Shown here: positions 25,130 to 33,292 of the stretch, piece by piece
How positions within the stretch are numbered: position 1 is the stretch's first letter
Layout of the letters: every line of letters starts with the position of its first letter
Assembly: GCF_026419855.1 (NCBI RefSeq)
Contig: NZ_JAOAKP010000013.1
Location: 1 to 37,418 of the forward strand
Direction of reading: 5' to 3'
Source: Methanothrix sp.
GTDB taxonomy: Archaea; Halobacteriota; Methanosarcinia; Methanotrichales; Methanotrichaceae
DNA: 37,418 bases
The notes under the pieces: model-generated
Databases searched by the model: none
The model's input: the letters and a program-made list of their open reading frames with translations, nothing else
Told to the model about the DNA's origin: nothing
Program-made: the position numbers and the translations under genes

Positions 25130-25558
25130 TCACAGTATCTCCAGCAGCCGGATCTCGTATATCAGATCGACGCCTGCAAGCGGATGGTTGGCGTTCAGCA
25201 CCACCTTATCTCCTATTATATCCATTACCTCCACCTTGATCACCCTTCCATCGTCCTCCACGACCTCCATCGTGTCACCTATATTCAGCTCAACATCCAT
25301 TGGCAGCCTGGACCTCTCGACCTCGACCTCGAGATCCTGCCTGTACGGCCCATACCCCTTCTCCGGAGGTATCCTGACGGTCTTCACTTCCCCCGGGCTC
25401 ATTCCGATGACTGCTTCTTCGAACCCGGGGAGCACCCTGCCGTCTCCCAGAACAAACTCGAATGGCTCCCCGCCCTCGGATGTATCCACAATGACTCCTC
25501 TCTCAAGCCTCGCAGTGTAATGCACACGGACCCTGTCCCCGAGCTTAGCTCCGCTCAT
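25130..25558 (-). CDS. FKBP-type peptidyl-prolyl isomerase (SlyD-like)
   Basis: A 142-residue cytosolic folding helper that isomerises Xaa-Pro bonds. The FKBP core shows VRVHYTARLERG, DTSEGGEPFEFVLGDGRVLPGFEEAV and GMSPGEVKTVRIPPEKGYG. An inserted flap-type domain follows, and the fold closes with NHPLAGVDLIYEIRLLEI, the SlyD-type ending. Unlike bacterial SlyD it has no His-rich metal-binding tail. The start at 25558 (MSGAKLGDRV) is favoured because GGAG lies about nine bases upstream; the in-frame start at 25591 adds eleven residues without family similarity. Confidence 0.93.
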   Translation of the reverse strand: MSGAKLGDRVRVHYTARLERGVIVDTSEGGEPFEFVLGDGRVLPGFEEAVIGMSPGEVKTVRIPPEKGYGPYRQDLEVEVERSRLPMDVELNIGDTMEVVEDDGRVIKVEVMDIIGDKVVLNANHPLAGVDLIYEIRLLEIL

Positions 25559-25644
25559 ATGCTCATCTCCAGGCATCACGCCTGTATGCACAGCATGTAT
25601 AATATCTTGCTGCTGCTCACAGATTAAAGCATAATTAACCGTAA

Positions 25645-25654
25645 AATACTTATT
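25645..25654 (+). promoter_or_regulatory. TATA element of the small membrane protein gene
   Basis: AATACTTATT at 25645-25654 lies about 35-43 bases before the ATG at 25688, and GGAGG (25677-25681) lies six bases before that ATG. The gap 25559-25687 also holds the divergent promoter of the FKBP gene. Confidence 0.45.
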
Positions 25655-25687
25655 CAGTTATAAACAACTCTACGCTGGAGGTTCGGA

Positions 25688-26110
25688 ATGGATCAGCTGG
25701 TGGCCACGATTGTGCCGATATTTGCGGCCGGTTTCGCGATACAGCAGTTTCTTGAGATACTGGATCCCATAGTTGTGAGGCTTATAGGGGAGAGGGACAA
25801 GAAGCTGATCCTCGGGATAATATCGCTGATCGCGGGTCTTATGATAGCCTTCGGCACAGGCCTGCGCGTGCTGGCACCTCTATGCATCTACAGCGATATT
25901 CAGCAGGGATATTACTTTGACTTGCTCGATGCCCTGATCACAGCGTTCATAATAAGCGCCGGCACAGAGGGCATCAACTCTGTGATGAAGTTCCTGGGCT
26001 ACGCGAAGGAGAGCAAGAAGGGGGATGCAGCGGCTCTGAAGGCGTGGGTTAGCAGGGACGAGGATGCCAGGGACATCATGTACAGAATGGACAGAAAAAG
26101 GGAAAGATAG
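25688..26110 (+). CDS. Small membrane protein of unknown function
   Basis: A 140-residue protein with no function I recognise. Three hydrophobic segments are seen at about residues 4-26, 40-66 and 78-93. The third leads into AFIISAGTEGINSVMKFLGYAKE; a G-T-E-x-[IL]-[NH] motif after a helix occurs in various small holin-like membrane proteins, but that likeness is weak. The C-terminal 35 residues are highly charged (SRDEDARD, RMDRKRER) and should lie in the cytoplasm. The start has a good GGAGG site. It converges with the next gene, three bases separating the two stop codons. Confidence 0.75.
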   Translation: MDQLVATIVPIFAAGFAIQQFLEILDPIVVRLIGERDKKLILGIISLIAGLMIAFGTGLRVLAPLCIYSDIQQGYYFDLLDALITAFIISAGTEGINSVMKFLGYAKESKKGDAAALKAWVSRDEDARDIMYRMDRKRER

Positions 26111-26113
26111 TGA

Positions 26114-26809
26114 TCAGCTTAGGGTTACAGCAGCGGGGATCGCGTCTATGACGACCGTCTCGCTGGGTATGCTGTCCTTCACAAAGCTGACCAGGTACCT
26201 TCCGGGATCGGTTATGTTCAGCGACATGTGGCTGTATCCCGCCGGCATGACCACTCTGTTCACAGAGACCGTCGAATCAGGAGAGACCTTATACACATCA
26301 GCCATGCCCGCTGTCTTTGTGTAGGCGAGAAGCCACACGCTCGAGCCGGCAGGCGCCTTCACATATCTGGTAAGGCTATCCGCGCCGTGGATGTAGAGAT
26401 GGTTGCTCTCAGTGTAGAGAGGCGCTGATACATATGTTGTGTATGGCACTGCCGTTCCGCCGATGTATACGTAGGAGGGAGGCGACACCATCTCGAATCT
26501 TATGAACGTCCCCTCCGGAGTGTACGCCCAGCCACCGACATTTCCTGAGCCCCAGGCCCAGCTCTTATCCGGCGGAAGGTTCGGTGGGGTCTTCCACTTC
26601 GATCTGAAGTAGGTTGAGCCCTTGACGTAGAAGACATAATTATCGTACACTGAGAGTCCTGCGCCGGTTGGATCCTCGAGGAAGTTCAGGGTACCCTCAT
26701 GGTACGTCTCGAGCATATCGTCTGCAAGCCAGGACTTGTTCTCCTCAGCACCACTGGCTGCAGCTACAAATGCCAGCAGCGCGATCGCAAAACCAAAACC
26801 AATTCTCAT
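26114..26809 (-). CDS. Secreted protein of unknown function
   Basis: A 231-residue exported protein with a clear signal peptide (IGFGFAIALLAFVAAASGA, cleavage probably after residue 20). The mature part is rich in Tyr, Ser, Pro and beta-strand patterns, with segments such as KSWAWGSGNVGGWAYTPEG and LYIHGADSLTRYVKAPAGS. One sequon (NIT) lies near the C-terminus. No catalytic or metal-binding motif and no membrane anchor is seen. GGGGTGA precedes the ATG by about seven bases. The sequence suggests an extracellular beta-sandwich protein; no family was recognised. Confidence 0.75.
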   Translation of the reverse strand: MRIGFGFAIALLAFVAAASGAEENKSWLADDMLETYHEGTLNFLEDPTGAGLSVYDNYVFYVKGSTYFRSKWKTPPNLPPDKSWAWGSGNVGGWAYTPEGTFIRFEMVSPPSYVYIGGTAVPYTTYVSAPLYTESNHLYIHGADSLTRYVKAPAGSSVWLLAYTKTAGMADVYKVSPDSTVSVNRVVMPAGYSHMSLNITDPGRYLVSFVKDSIPSETVVIDAIPAAVTLS

Positions 26810-27189
26810 TCAGGATTCACCCCATGGTTCCCCAGATTTAGTGAGAATAGCGGGAGGATTTAAAAGCATTTCTGGATACACTCATAATTGCCGGATGTGG
26901 ACAAAGTGCCCTGCCGAGGGATCTCCGTTACCGCAGGATCTCACCAGTGTTTCAGAGAGATCATTTGCAGTTAGTGGGCTCGAGTACAGAAACCGGCTTG
27001 TATATCCCATGACCTGCACGCTCTTATCCGTTTGATGACTTGCTCGGAGAGGCACTGTTCCCGCTATGTGCTCCTGGCGAATGAATGTGGGCATCCAGCA
27101 ACCAGTATGCTTGACATCTAAGTTGCTGAAAACACAAGAGCGAACCTGCAATCTCAAACGCTGTTGATCTTAGTGATGCGAGTGATCTA
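26810..27189. other. Intergenic gap carrying dispersed repeat R3
   Basis: About 380 bases between two minus-strand genes. The only recognisable content is repeat R3 (27019-27140). Short open frames here fall on the repeat and have no supporting ribosome binding site. Confidence 0.5.
27019..27140 (+). repeat. Dispersed repeat copy R3
   Basis: About 122 bases highly similar to 15481-15602 in inverted orientation and more distantly similar to 1-84 in direct orientation. It begins CGCTCTTATCCG and ends AAACACAAGAG. In the minus direction both good copies can be read as peptides ending in ASHQTDKS, but the frames are not otherwise conserved into a full gene. It is likely a decayed mobile element or repeat family. 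Confidence 0.65.
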
Positions 27190-28266
27190 TTACTTATACC
27201 TGCTGACTATCGATTTATCAATCCATATCTTCACAGCTCTCAGAAGCCTTGCGGGGATTGTTATGCATGTCCTCCCGTATACCCCCACGGCCCTGCCGCA
27301 GCCTGTGGAGATAAGGGCGATTGGATTCTCGGTGCATGCGAGTATTGAGTATTGGGCCAGTGGCCGCCTTCTGATCATCCTTTTCAGGTTCTCGGCCATA
27401 TGCTTTGCCTGCCTCTCAGCCTCTATGCCCGTCTTGGTCGCGAGCTTCTGATCGATCTCGACCCAGGCACAGTCCCCGATCGCGAAGATATCATCCTGAA
27501 CGCGCAGATAGGGATCTGTCAGAAGCCAGCCGCGCTTCTTCGGAAGCCGGAGGTTTTCAGAGAACTGCGTCGGCTTTATGCCCGTTGTCCATATTGTCAT
27601 ATCGCAGTCCAGGGTTGTGCCATCCGCGAAGGTTATGCTGTCCCTATGTATCTCAGAGACCTGAGTGGATGTGAGTATGCTCACTCCCCTCTCAAAGAGT
27701 ATCCTCTCCACCAGCCTGGAGATCCCCTCGGGGAACTGTGGGAGTATCCGGTCCTGCATCTCCACTATGTATATGTTTGACTCCAGAGAATCGGCGAGGA
27801 CTGATGCGACCTCCACACCTGTGAGGCCAGAGCCGACGACCATTATCCTGTCCGGGCTCTCGCGCTCTATGAACTCCCGGGCGTGCAGCGTTCCCTCAAA
27901 TGTGTTCACAGAAAACGCATTCTCCGAGCCCTTCACGCCGTAAAAGTTCTGCTCGGCCCCCACGGCTATCACGAGAATATCATATTCGACCCGCGACCTC
28001 TGGCAGACGACGGTCCCGTCATCGAGATCGAGCGCCCGCTCGCTGATGTGCATGGCGCCGGAGCGCTCGCAGAAGTCGCCCAGCGGAGCGATCATATCGT
28101 CGATACCGACCAGACCTGCAAGGTAATCAGGGTATAAAGCCTGACATTCTATCTGGTGCTTAGGCTCTATGAGCGATATCTCTAGGTCTGCATTTGCTAG
28201 CAGCCTGATGAGCTCCGCTCCAGCTATTCCGCCTCCAACGATCACAAGTCTGGGAGAGCTCCGCAT
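27190..28266 (-). CDS. NDH-2-like FAD/NAD(P)-dependent oxidoreductase
   Basis: A 358-residue flavoprotein of the pyridine-nucleotide-disulfide oxidoreductase superfamily, closest in design to type II NADH dehydrogenases and sulfide:quinone reductases. Motifs are the FAD dinucleotide fold VIVGGGIAGAEL (8-19), ILVIAVGAEQNFYGV, the NAD(P) fold MVVGSGLTGVEVAS and the second FAD contact DIFAIGDCA. No redox-active CxxC pair is visible. The C-terminus is hydrophobic/basic (ARLLRAVKIWIDKSI), suggesting peripheral membrane binding as in NDH-2. It lies 86 bases downstream of trpC on the same strand, with its own TATA-like box (GATTTTTAAGC) near 28291-28300 and a terminator-like hairpin in between. The electron acceptor is not predictable. 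Confidence 0.85.
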   Translation of the reverse strand: MRSSPRLVIVGGGIAGAELIRLLANADLEISLIEPKHQIECQALYPDYLAGLVGIDDMIAPLGDFCERSGAMHISERALDLDDGTVVCQRSRVEYDILVIAVGAEQNFYGVKGSENAFSVNTFEGTLHAREFIERESPDRIMVVGSGLTGVEVASVLADSLESNIYIVEMQDRILPQFPEGISRLVERILFERGVSILTSTQVSEIHRDSITFADGTTLDCDMTIWTTGIKPTQFSENLRLPKKRGWLLTDPYLRVQDDIFAIGDCAWVEIDQKLATKTGIEAERQAKHMAENLKRMIRRRPLAQYSILACTENPIALISTGCGRAVGVYGRTCITIPARLLRAVKIWIDKSIVSRYK

Positions 28267-28293
28267 GGCCTCTCACTACGCACCAGCTGCGCT

Positions 28294-28328
28294 TAAAAAT
28301 CCTTTGGCCACGCTTCACCCTCTGGCCA
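28294..28328 (-). terminator. Terminator-like hairpin at the end of the trp operon
   Basis: Read on the minus strand, TGGCCA (28328-28323) and TGGCCA (28310-28305) form a stem with a 12-base loop, followed by AAGGATTTTTAA. The T-run coincides with the TATA-like box of the next gene, so the end of trp transcription and the start of the flavoprotein gene may share sequence. Confidence 0.4.
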
Positions 28329-28352
28329 GAACACCTCGAGGCTGCAGGAACT

Positions 28353-29102
28353 TCACGCTGCCTGGGAGACCTCGATTCCCGTTATCTCCCCAAGCAGAGC
28401 GGGGTTTTTCATTATCGATGTCCCAATGAGGATCGCATCCGCGCCTGCGCTCATCATTCTCAGAGCGTCCTCTCTCGAGCCCACCCCGCTCTCAGCGACC
28501 GTGAAGAGGCCGAGATCTCTCGCAAGCGGACCGAGAGCCTCGAACCTTCTCAGATCCACCTCCAGGGTTCTGAGATCCCTGTTGTTTATTCCAACCATCG
28601 TGGCGCCGGCATCTGCTGCCATATCAAGCTCATACTCATCATGAACCTCTACCAGAGGCTCCATTCCAGCTGCCCTGACATCCTCTATTAGCTCCTCGAT
28701 ATCTGCTATGGATGCGATCAGCAGCACGAGATCTGCCTCAGCCTCACGGATCTGTTTTCTGTTTATTATGAAGTCCTTCCTGAGAACTGGAATGGATGTG
28801 TAGGTTCTGGCCTCTTCCAGGGATGATATCGAGCCTAGGAAGTACGTGGGCTCTGTGAGAACTGAGATACCGCACGCGCCCATGCTCTCATAGAACCGTG
28901 CTATATCTCCAGCCTCGCCCTCTCTCAGGGGCCGGGATATCGCCCGCGGTTTTATCTCGGCTATCACCGGTACCAGGCCCTTGTTCCTTGCTGACAGAGC
29001 AGAGCCTATGAGATCTCTGGATTCCAGCCGATCAAACGACTGTCTCACTCCAGCCATTCGCAGCTCTGTTGCGCTCAGTATTCCTTCTATGAGCGGATGC
29101 AT
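28353..29102 (-). CDS. trpC: Indole-3-glycerol phosphate synthase
   Basis: Converts carboxyphenylamino-deoxyribulose phosphate to indole-3-glycerol phosphate, the fourth committed tryptophan step. The 249-residue beta/alpha barrel shows PVIAEIKPRAISRP, SVLTEPTYFLGS, VLRKDFIINR, LLIASI, GINNRDLRTLEVD and VAESGVGSREDA, all family landmarks including the catalytic lysines. The start overlaps the end of trpG by 71 bases, unusually long. GGTGGTGGAGG lies directly before the ATG. It is the last gene of the trpDFEGC run. Confidence 0.95.
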   Translation of the reverse strand: MHPLIEGILSATELRMAGVRQSFDRLESRDLIGSALSARNKGLVPVIAEIKPRAISRPLREGEAGDIARFYESMGACGISVLTEPTYFLGSISSLEEARTYTSIPVLRKDFIINRKQIREAEADLVLLIASIADIEELIEDVRAAGMEPLVEVHDEYELDMAADAGATMVGINNRDLRTLEVDLRRFEALGPLARDLGLFTVAESGVGSREDALRMMSAGADAILIGTSIMKNPALLGEITGIEVSQAA

Positions 29103-29679
29103 CCTCCACCACCTTCACCCAGTTCGATATTATCTTCATGCCGCAGGGTGTGAGAACAGACTCCGGATGGAACTGAAGCCCCTCTACGCTGAGATTCATG
29201 TGCCTGATTCCCATCACCACCCCATCATCGCTCATCGCAGATACCACAAGATCAGGTGCCAGGGTCTTCACCGCCAGAGAGTGATATCTGCCCCCGATCA
29301 GCGGGGACTCAATGCCTCTGAACACACCACGACCATCGTGTATTATCCGAGAGACCTTTCCATGGAGAGGCTTTGTGTGGGATATGCTACCTCCAAACGC
29401 GATGTTGATCGCCTGGTGGCCCAGGCACACACCAAGTACCGGCACGCCGGATGACCCAAAAAACCTTATTATCTCGATGCAGTTCCCTATGTCCCTGGGG
29501 TTCGCTGGATGCCCTGGGCCTGGGGATATCACGATGCCAACCGGGTCTATATCCCTCGCCTCCCTCAGTGATATCCGGTTCGGGACGACCAGCGTCTCAG
29601 GGTAGAGCTGCGATACGTAATCCACGAGGTTCCACACGAAAGAGTCCTGGTTGTCCACGAAGAGTATTGGTCTGTTCAA
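29032..29679 (-). CDS. trpG: Anthranilate synthase glutamine amidotransferase subunit
   Basis: Class I glutamine amidotransferase that supplies ammonia to TrpE. It has 215 residues with nucleophile Cys85 in GVCLGHQAI and the catalytic His171/Glu173 in FHPES; the N-terminal VDNQDSFVWNLVDY is typical. After the usual end (NWVKVVED, near residue 192) a tail of about 20 polar residues (SAHRRNTERNRAANGWSE) runs on; this tail is what overlaps trpC. It overlaps trpE by ATGA at its start, pointing to coupled translation and equal amounts of the two subunits. Confidence 0.96.
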   Translation of the reverse strand: MNRPILFVDNQDSFVWNLVDYVSQLYPETLVVPNRISLREARDIDPVGIVISPGPGHPANPRDIGNCIEIIRFFGSSGVPVLGVCLGHQAINIAFGGSISHTKPLHGKVSRIIHDGRGVFRGIESPLIGGRYHSLAVKTLAPDLVVSAMSDDGVVMGIRHMNLSVEGLQFHPESVLTPCGMKIISNWVKVVEDASAHRRNTERNRAANGWSETVV

Positions 29680-31112
29680 TCGATCACCCCCAGCGCACGC
29701 TTCATCGCGCCCATCTTCCTCTCGGTCTCGGCCAGCTCCCTCTCAGGCTCCGAGTCCGCGACTATTCCAGCGCCAGCCTGCACCCTTGCGATATTATCTT
29801 TCAGAATGACACTCCTGATGGCTATTGCGAAGTCTGCGCTTCCGTCAGCTGAGAAGTACCCGATACCTCCTCCGTAGATCCCCCTGGGCTCTCTCTCAAG
29901 ATCGTCGATGATCTCCATGGCTCTCATCTTCGGCGCGCCTGATAGAGTCCCTGCGGGAAACACAGCGCGCGCTGCATCAAATTGATCGCACTCCTCTCTC
30001 AGCACGCCCGAGACCGTGGTCTCGATGTGCTGGACGTGGGAGTATCTCAAGACCGACATGAAGTCCTCCACCCTCACACTTCCTGCCCTGCACACGCTCC
30101 TCACATCGTTCCTTCCGAGATCCACGAGCATCACATGCTCTGCCCTCTCCTTCTCGTCGTTAAGCATCGCCCTCGCCAGGGCCTCATCCTCCTCAGGGGT
30201 TCTGCCTCTGGGGCACGTCCCCGCGATCGGATTGACCCGCAGGGTCCCGGCGTATGTGTTGAAGAGGGTCTCCGGAGATGCGCCCACAATTGCGATATCC
30301 CCGAACTCGAAGAGGTATGTGTATGGGCTGGGGTTGATCCTCCGGAGGTTTCTGTAGAGCGCTATGGTATCACTGCATTCGATGTCTGTGAATCGCGCGA
30401 GCACCACCTGGAAGATATCTCCATCGATAATGTGCTTCTTTGCGGCCACAACCGCCTCCATGTACTCCTCGGGATCACCGGAGCGCACGATCCTCCCGCG
30501 GAGCTCGGAATTCTCTGGATACTCGTCAACACCCTCTACCCTCCCTATCAGATCTGTCTTCGCCCCGGGAAGCATTGGAACGACCGCGAAGTAGACCCGT
30601 CTCATGAGGTGATCGAAGATGAAGGTGCTCTCGACTATCGCGAACTGTGCATCAGGAGTGCTGGATGTGGAGACTCTCCCGAGACGCTCCTTGACCATAT
30701 CATAGGCGATGTATCCGATACCGCCCCCGAGGAAGACCTGCCTTCCGAAGAAGTTCCTCTCATCTGATCTCGGGCATGGTATCGCGGCTCGCAGAGCATC
30801 GAACATATCGAACTCCGGAAGCAGCCTTCCTTTTATTCCGTAATTGGACTCCTCGATCTCCGCACATCCCGAGAGCCTCTGGCTCAGGAATTTCTCCCCG
30901 CCATTGAAGACCTCGACCTCTATCTCGCGGTTCTTCAATCTCACAACCGCGGATGGATCTGCGCCGACGAACGAGAACCTGGCCCGCTGGCCTGATTTCT
31001 CCACAGATTCCAGGAGGTAAGGATACCGTCGGTCTCTCAGGGAGAGATAGAGCGAGAGCGGCGCATCAACACTGATCTTGTCCGTGACGTCGATGAGGAC
31101 CGGATAAATCAA
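29676..31112 (-). CDS. trpE: Anthranilate synthase component I
   Basis: Converts chorismate and ammonia to anthranilate in complex with TrpG. It has 478 residues. The N-terminal part carries LLES (33-36), the motif linked to tryptophan feedback inhibition. The catalytic half shows DGDIFQVVLARF, NPSPYTYLFEFGD, GASPETLF, NPIAGTCPRGRTPEED, LVDLGRNDV, AVFPAGTLSGAPK and GGGIGYF, all chorismate-binding family landmarks. Four-base overlaps join it to trpF upstream and trpG downstream. Confidence 0.96.
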   Translation of the reverse strand: MIYPVLIDVTDKISVDAPLSLYLSLRDRRYPYLLESVEKSGQRARFSFVGADPSAVVRLKNREIEVEVFNGGEKFLSQRLSGCAEIEESNYGIKGRLLPEFDMFDALRAAIPCPRSDERNFFGRQVFLGGGIGYIAYDMVKERLGRVSTSSTPDAQFAIVESTFIFDHLMRRVYFAVVPMLPGAKTDLIGRVEGVDEYPENSELRGRIVRSGDPEEYMEAVVAAKKHIIDGDIFQVVLARFTDIECSDTIALYRNLRRINPSPYTYLFEFGDIAIVGASPETLFNTYAGTLRVNPIAGTCPRGRTPEEDEALARAMLNDEKERAEHVMLVDLGRNDVRSVCRAGSVRVEDFMSVLRYSHVQHIETTVSGVLREECDQFDAARAVFPAGTLSGAPKMRAMEIIDDLEREPRGIYGGGIGYFSADGSADFAIAIRSVILKDNIARVQAGAGIVADSEPERELAETERKMGAMKRALGVID

Positions 31113-31735
31113 TGACAGGATCTCACCCTCCTCACGAACTCCTCAACCTTCGCCGGATCCTTCCGCCCATCAGTCTCGACGCCGCTGGAGACATCAACAG
31201 CATACGGTCTCACTGTATCAATCGCGTCAACGATGTTCTCTGGCCTCAGGCCACCTGCAAGTATCAGTGGAGCGTGGAGCATCGATTTCATTCTAGCTGT
31301 CACAGACCAGTCGTGTGTCCTGCCGGATCCTCCTAAACCTGAGGGGGCTGGTGTATCAACAAGAACCGCATCAGCAACCCTGCTCACCTCCGCAGCTCTT
31401 TCAGATCCGGGAGGCACTGCGACGATGATCCTCTGAGGAATGCGTCTTCTGATCTCCTTTATCTCGTTGGGAGAGAGCTTCCCGTGGATCTGAAGCGCGT
31501 CGCTCTGAAGATGACCTGCGAGCTGGACAGCATCATCTACGCCAGATGGCTCCACAACGGCGACGCTCACTGTGAACGGCGGTACCATCTCGATCAGCTT
31601 TCTGGCCTCATCCACAGAGAGGCGATGCCTTGAGCGCTCTATCTCCACTATGAATCCGACTGCATCTGCGCCTGATTTCAGCGCGCATCTCAGCTCGTAT
31701 TCATCTGTGAGCCCGCAGATCTTGACCCTGGTCAT
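31109..31735 (-). CDS. trpF: Phosphoribosylanthranilate isomerase
   Basis: Amadori-type isomerase of the third tryptophan step. The 208-residue beta/alpha barrel opens with RVKICGLTDE (catalytic Cys7), and continues with GADAVGFIVE, LQIHGKLS, VLVDTPAPSGLGGSGRTHDW (catalytic Asp region) and LAGGLRPENIVDAI, VDVSSGVETDGRKD. The usual SPR segment after the second strand reads IERSRHRLS, a mild departure. It overlaps trpE by ATGA and follows trpD after 28 bases. Confidence 0.95.
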   Translation of the reverse strand: MTRVKICGLTDEYELRCALKSGADAVGFIVEIERSRHRLSVDEARKLIEMVPPFTVSVAVVEPSGVDDAVQLAGHLQSDALQIHGKLSPNEIKEIRRRIPQRIIVAVPPGSERAAEVSRVADAVLVDTPAPSGLGGSGRTHDWSVTARMKSMLHAPLILAGGLRPENIVDAIDTVRPYAVDVSSGVETDGRKDPAKVEEFVRRVRSCH

Positions 31736-31763
31736 TGAAGATCACCGAGAAGCGGGGGATACC

Positions 31764-32789
31764 TCACAGGAATCTCCTGAGCCTTGCAGGATCCCCATTC
31801 TCCTCGACCAGTGCCTTCAGGGTCTCCAGTGCGCTCCCTGAGCTTATGGCGCCCTCGGCGATCGCGCACCCATCTCGTAGGGTGGATGCCATTCCTGAGA
31901 CGTAGACGGCAGCGCCTGCGTTCATCGCCACCAGATCCCTCGCCCTGCTCTTCTCCCCCTTGAGTATCCTCACAAGGCGCTCCGCATTCTCCTCAGGAGT
32001 TCCTCCGGCGATCTCATTCAGATCTGCAAGCGGATATCCTAGATCCCGGGGGTCTATAACGTAGTTTCTCACCGCCCCATCGCAGAGCTCAGAGACGAAG
32101 GTGGTGCCAGTGTTTGATATTTCATCGAGACCGCTGCCGTGCACAACCATCGCCCGCTTCGTTCCGAGAAGGCCCAACACGTTTGCGATCTTCTCGCAGA
32201 GTGCTTGAGAGTATACCCCCACGACCTGCGCCTCCGCACCTGCTGGATTTGTTAGTGGCCCCAGAACGTTGAACACCGTCCTGACCCCCATCTCCCTTCT
32301 GACATGCGCGACACGCTTCATCGCCGGATGAAAGAGAGGGGCGAGCATGAAGCCGATACCAACAGACTCTATGATGCTCTTCACCCTATCAGGAGGACAG
32401 GAGATGTTCACACCCAGAGCCTCGAGGACGTTGGCGCTTCCGCATCGCGAGCTCACAGCGTAGTTCCCGTGCTTCGCGACCGGCACGCCGCACGCAGCGG
32501 CAACTATCGCGGCTGCCGTGCTCACATTTATCGTGTTCATGCTGTCCCCACCTGTACCGCATGTGTCCACCAGTGTACCGGAGACCCTCGGCCTTATCCG
32601 AATCGCGGACTCACGCATCCTCTTTGCCATGCCAGCGAGCTCCTCAGCAGTCTCGCCCTTCATCCTGAGAGCGGTGAGAGCCGAGGCGATCTGCGCGTCA
32701 GTGGCGCCATCGAAGAACGCGCCCAGCATCGATTCAGCCTCCGCCATGGTGAGATTCTGTCCCTCAATCAGCCTCGCAAGATAGTTCAA
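31764..32789 (-). CDS. trpD: Anthranilate phosphoribosyltransferase
   Basis: Joins anthranilate to phosphoribosyl pyrophosphate, the second tryptophan step. It has about 341 residues. Motifs are DTCGTGGDSMNTINVST (PRPP binding), VPVAKHGNYAVSSRCGSANVLEALGV, HPAMKRVAHVRREMGVRTVFN and LGPLTNPAGA; the family's usual KHGNRAVSS reads KHGNYAVSS here. The open frame begins with GTG at 32798, but that GTG is part of an AGGTGAT ribosome binding site, so the TTG at 32789 is chosen, giving MNYLARLIEG. It is the first gene of the operon; trpA and trpB are not in this window. Confidence 0.94.
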   Translation of the reverse strand: MNYLARLIEGQNLTMAEAESMLGAFFDGATDAQIASALTALRMKGETAEELAGMAKRMRESAIRIRPRVSGTLVDTCGTGGDSMNTINVSTAAAIVAAACGVPVAKHGNYAVSSRCGSANVLEALGVNISCPPDRVKSIIESVGIGFMLAPLFHPAMKRVAHVRREMGVRTVFNVLGPLTNPAGAEAQVVGVYSQALCEKIANVLGLLGTKRAMVVHGSGLDEISNTGTTFVSELCDGAVRNYVIDPRDLGYPLADLNEIAGGTPEENAERLVRILKGEKSRARDLVAMNAGAAVYVSGMASTLRDGCAIAEGAISSGSALETLKALVEENGDPARLRRFL

Positions 32790-32812
32790 CAGGATCACCT
32801 TTATGCAAGTTA

Positions 32813-32850
32813 ATGTACTTTGATGACTAAATTAGTACATCGTATATAAG
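32813..32850 (-). promoter_or_regulatory. trp operon promoter with candidate repressor operator
   Basis: On the plus strand CGTATATAAG at 32841-32850 reads as a TATA box (CTTATATACG) toward trpD. Directly downstream of it lie the perfect inverted repeats AGTACAT (32834-32840) and ATGTACT (32813-32819). These sit between the TATA box and the predicted transcript start near 32816, where repressors act in archaea. The half-site TGTACT is one base from TGTACA, the TRP-box consensus bound by TrpY in Methanothermobacter. Confidence 0.55.
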
Positions 32851-32944
32851 ATTTGCGTATAAATGATCAAAATATGACGGGTATGTCTTTGGATCGGAAA
32901 GCGCTGCGGTTCTGGAGCTTGAGGGATCGTCGAAAAACTGTTGG

Positions 32945-32966
32945 CTCATGTGGCCGAATCGTCGGA
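32945..32966 (+). repeat. Short repeat shared with 198-219
   Basis: Second copy of the 22-base segment described at 198-219, two differences. It lies 58 bases before MITE-like copy 2. Confidence 0.45.
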
Positions 32967-33023
32967 GAGACGAGATCTTATGATACAAGCAGCTGCAAGC
33001 GGCTTTACTTCCCCCTGCAAGTT

Positions 33024-33221
33024 TAGGTAGTCTATCTATGGGGTGTGGATAAGCGCAAAAGCAATAGCTTCAGGCGATTCGTAGCCGTCAGCCACGCTGG
33101 AGAACGTCAGACAGAGATGAACAGACCTATGGGTTTCGATTTCGAGGCTGATATCGTCCAAAATAAACACATTTGAGGAAGCCAGCCCATTGGGATCAAC
33201 TCAACAAAGGTAGACTACCTA
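33024..33221 (+). mobile_element. MITE-like element, copy 2 (198 bp)
   Basis: Matches 8111-8308 over the full 198 bases. Its terminal inverted repeats are TAGGTAGTCTATCT at 33024-33037 and AGGTAGACTACCTA at 33208-33221 (13 of 14 pair). The right end is also a palindrome (GGTAG-A-CTACC); the left end has one mismatch. It sits about 65 bases upstream of the TATA box of the chelatase gene. No transposase and no clear target duplication are present. Confidence 0.75.
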
Positions 33222-33284
33222 CCTCTAGCAGATATGTTAATCTATAACTTAATGTTGATGTCACAAATTGATACTAAAAACATA

Positions 33285-33292
33285 CTTATATA
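33285..33292 (+). promoter_or_regulatory. TATA box of the chelatase gene
   Basis: CTTATATA at 33285-33292 lies 35-43 bases before the ATG at 33328. AGAGGT at 33315-33320 is a ribosome binding site seven bases before that ATG. Confidence 0.55.

Noticed and set aside
32790-32798. GTG at 32798 as trpD start
   Set aside because: This GTG is part of the AGGTGAT ribosome binding site that serves the TTG at 32789.
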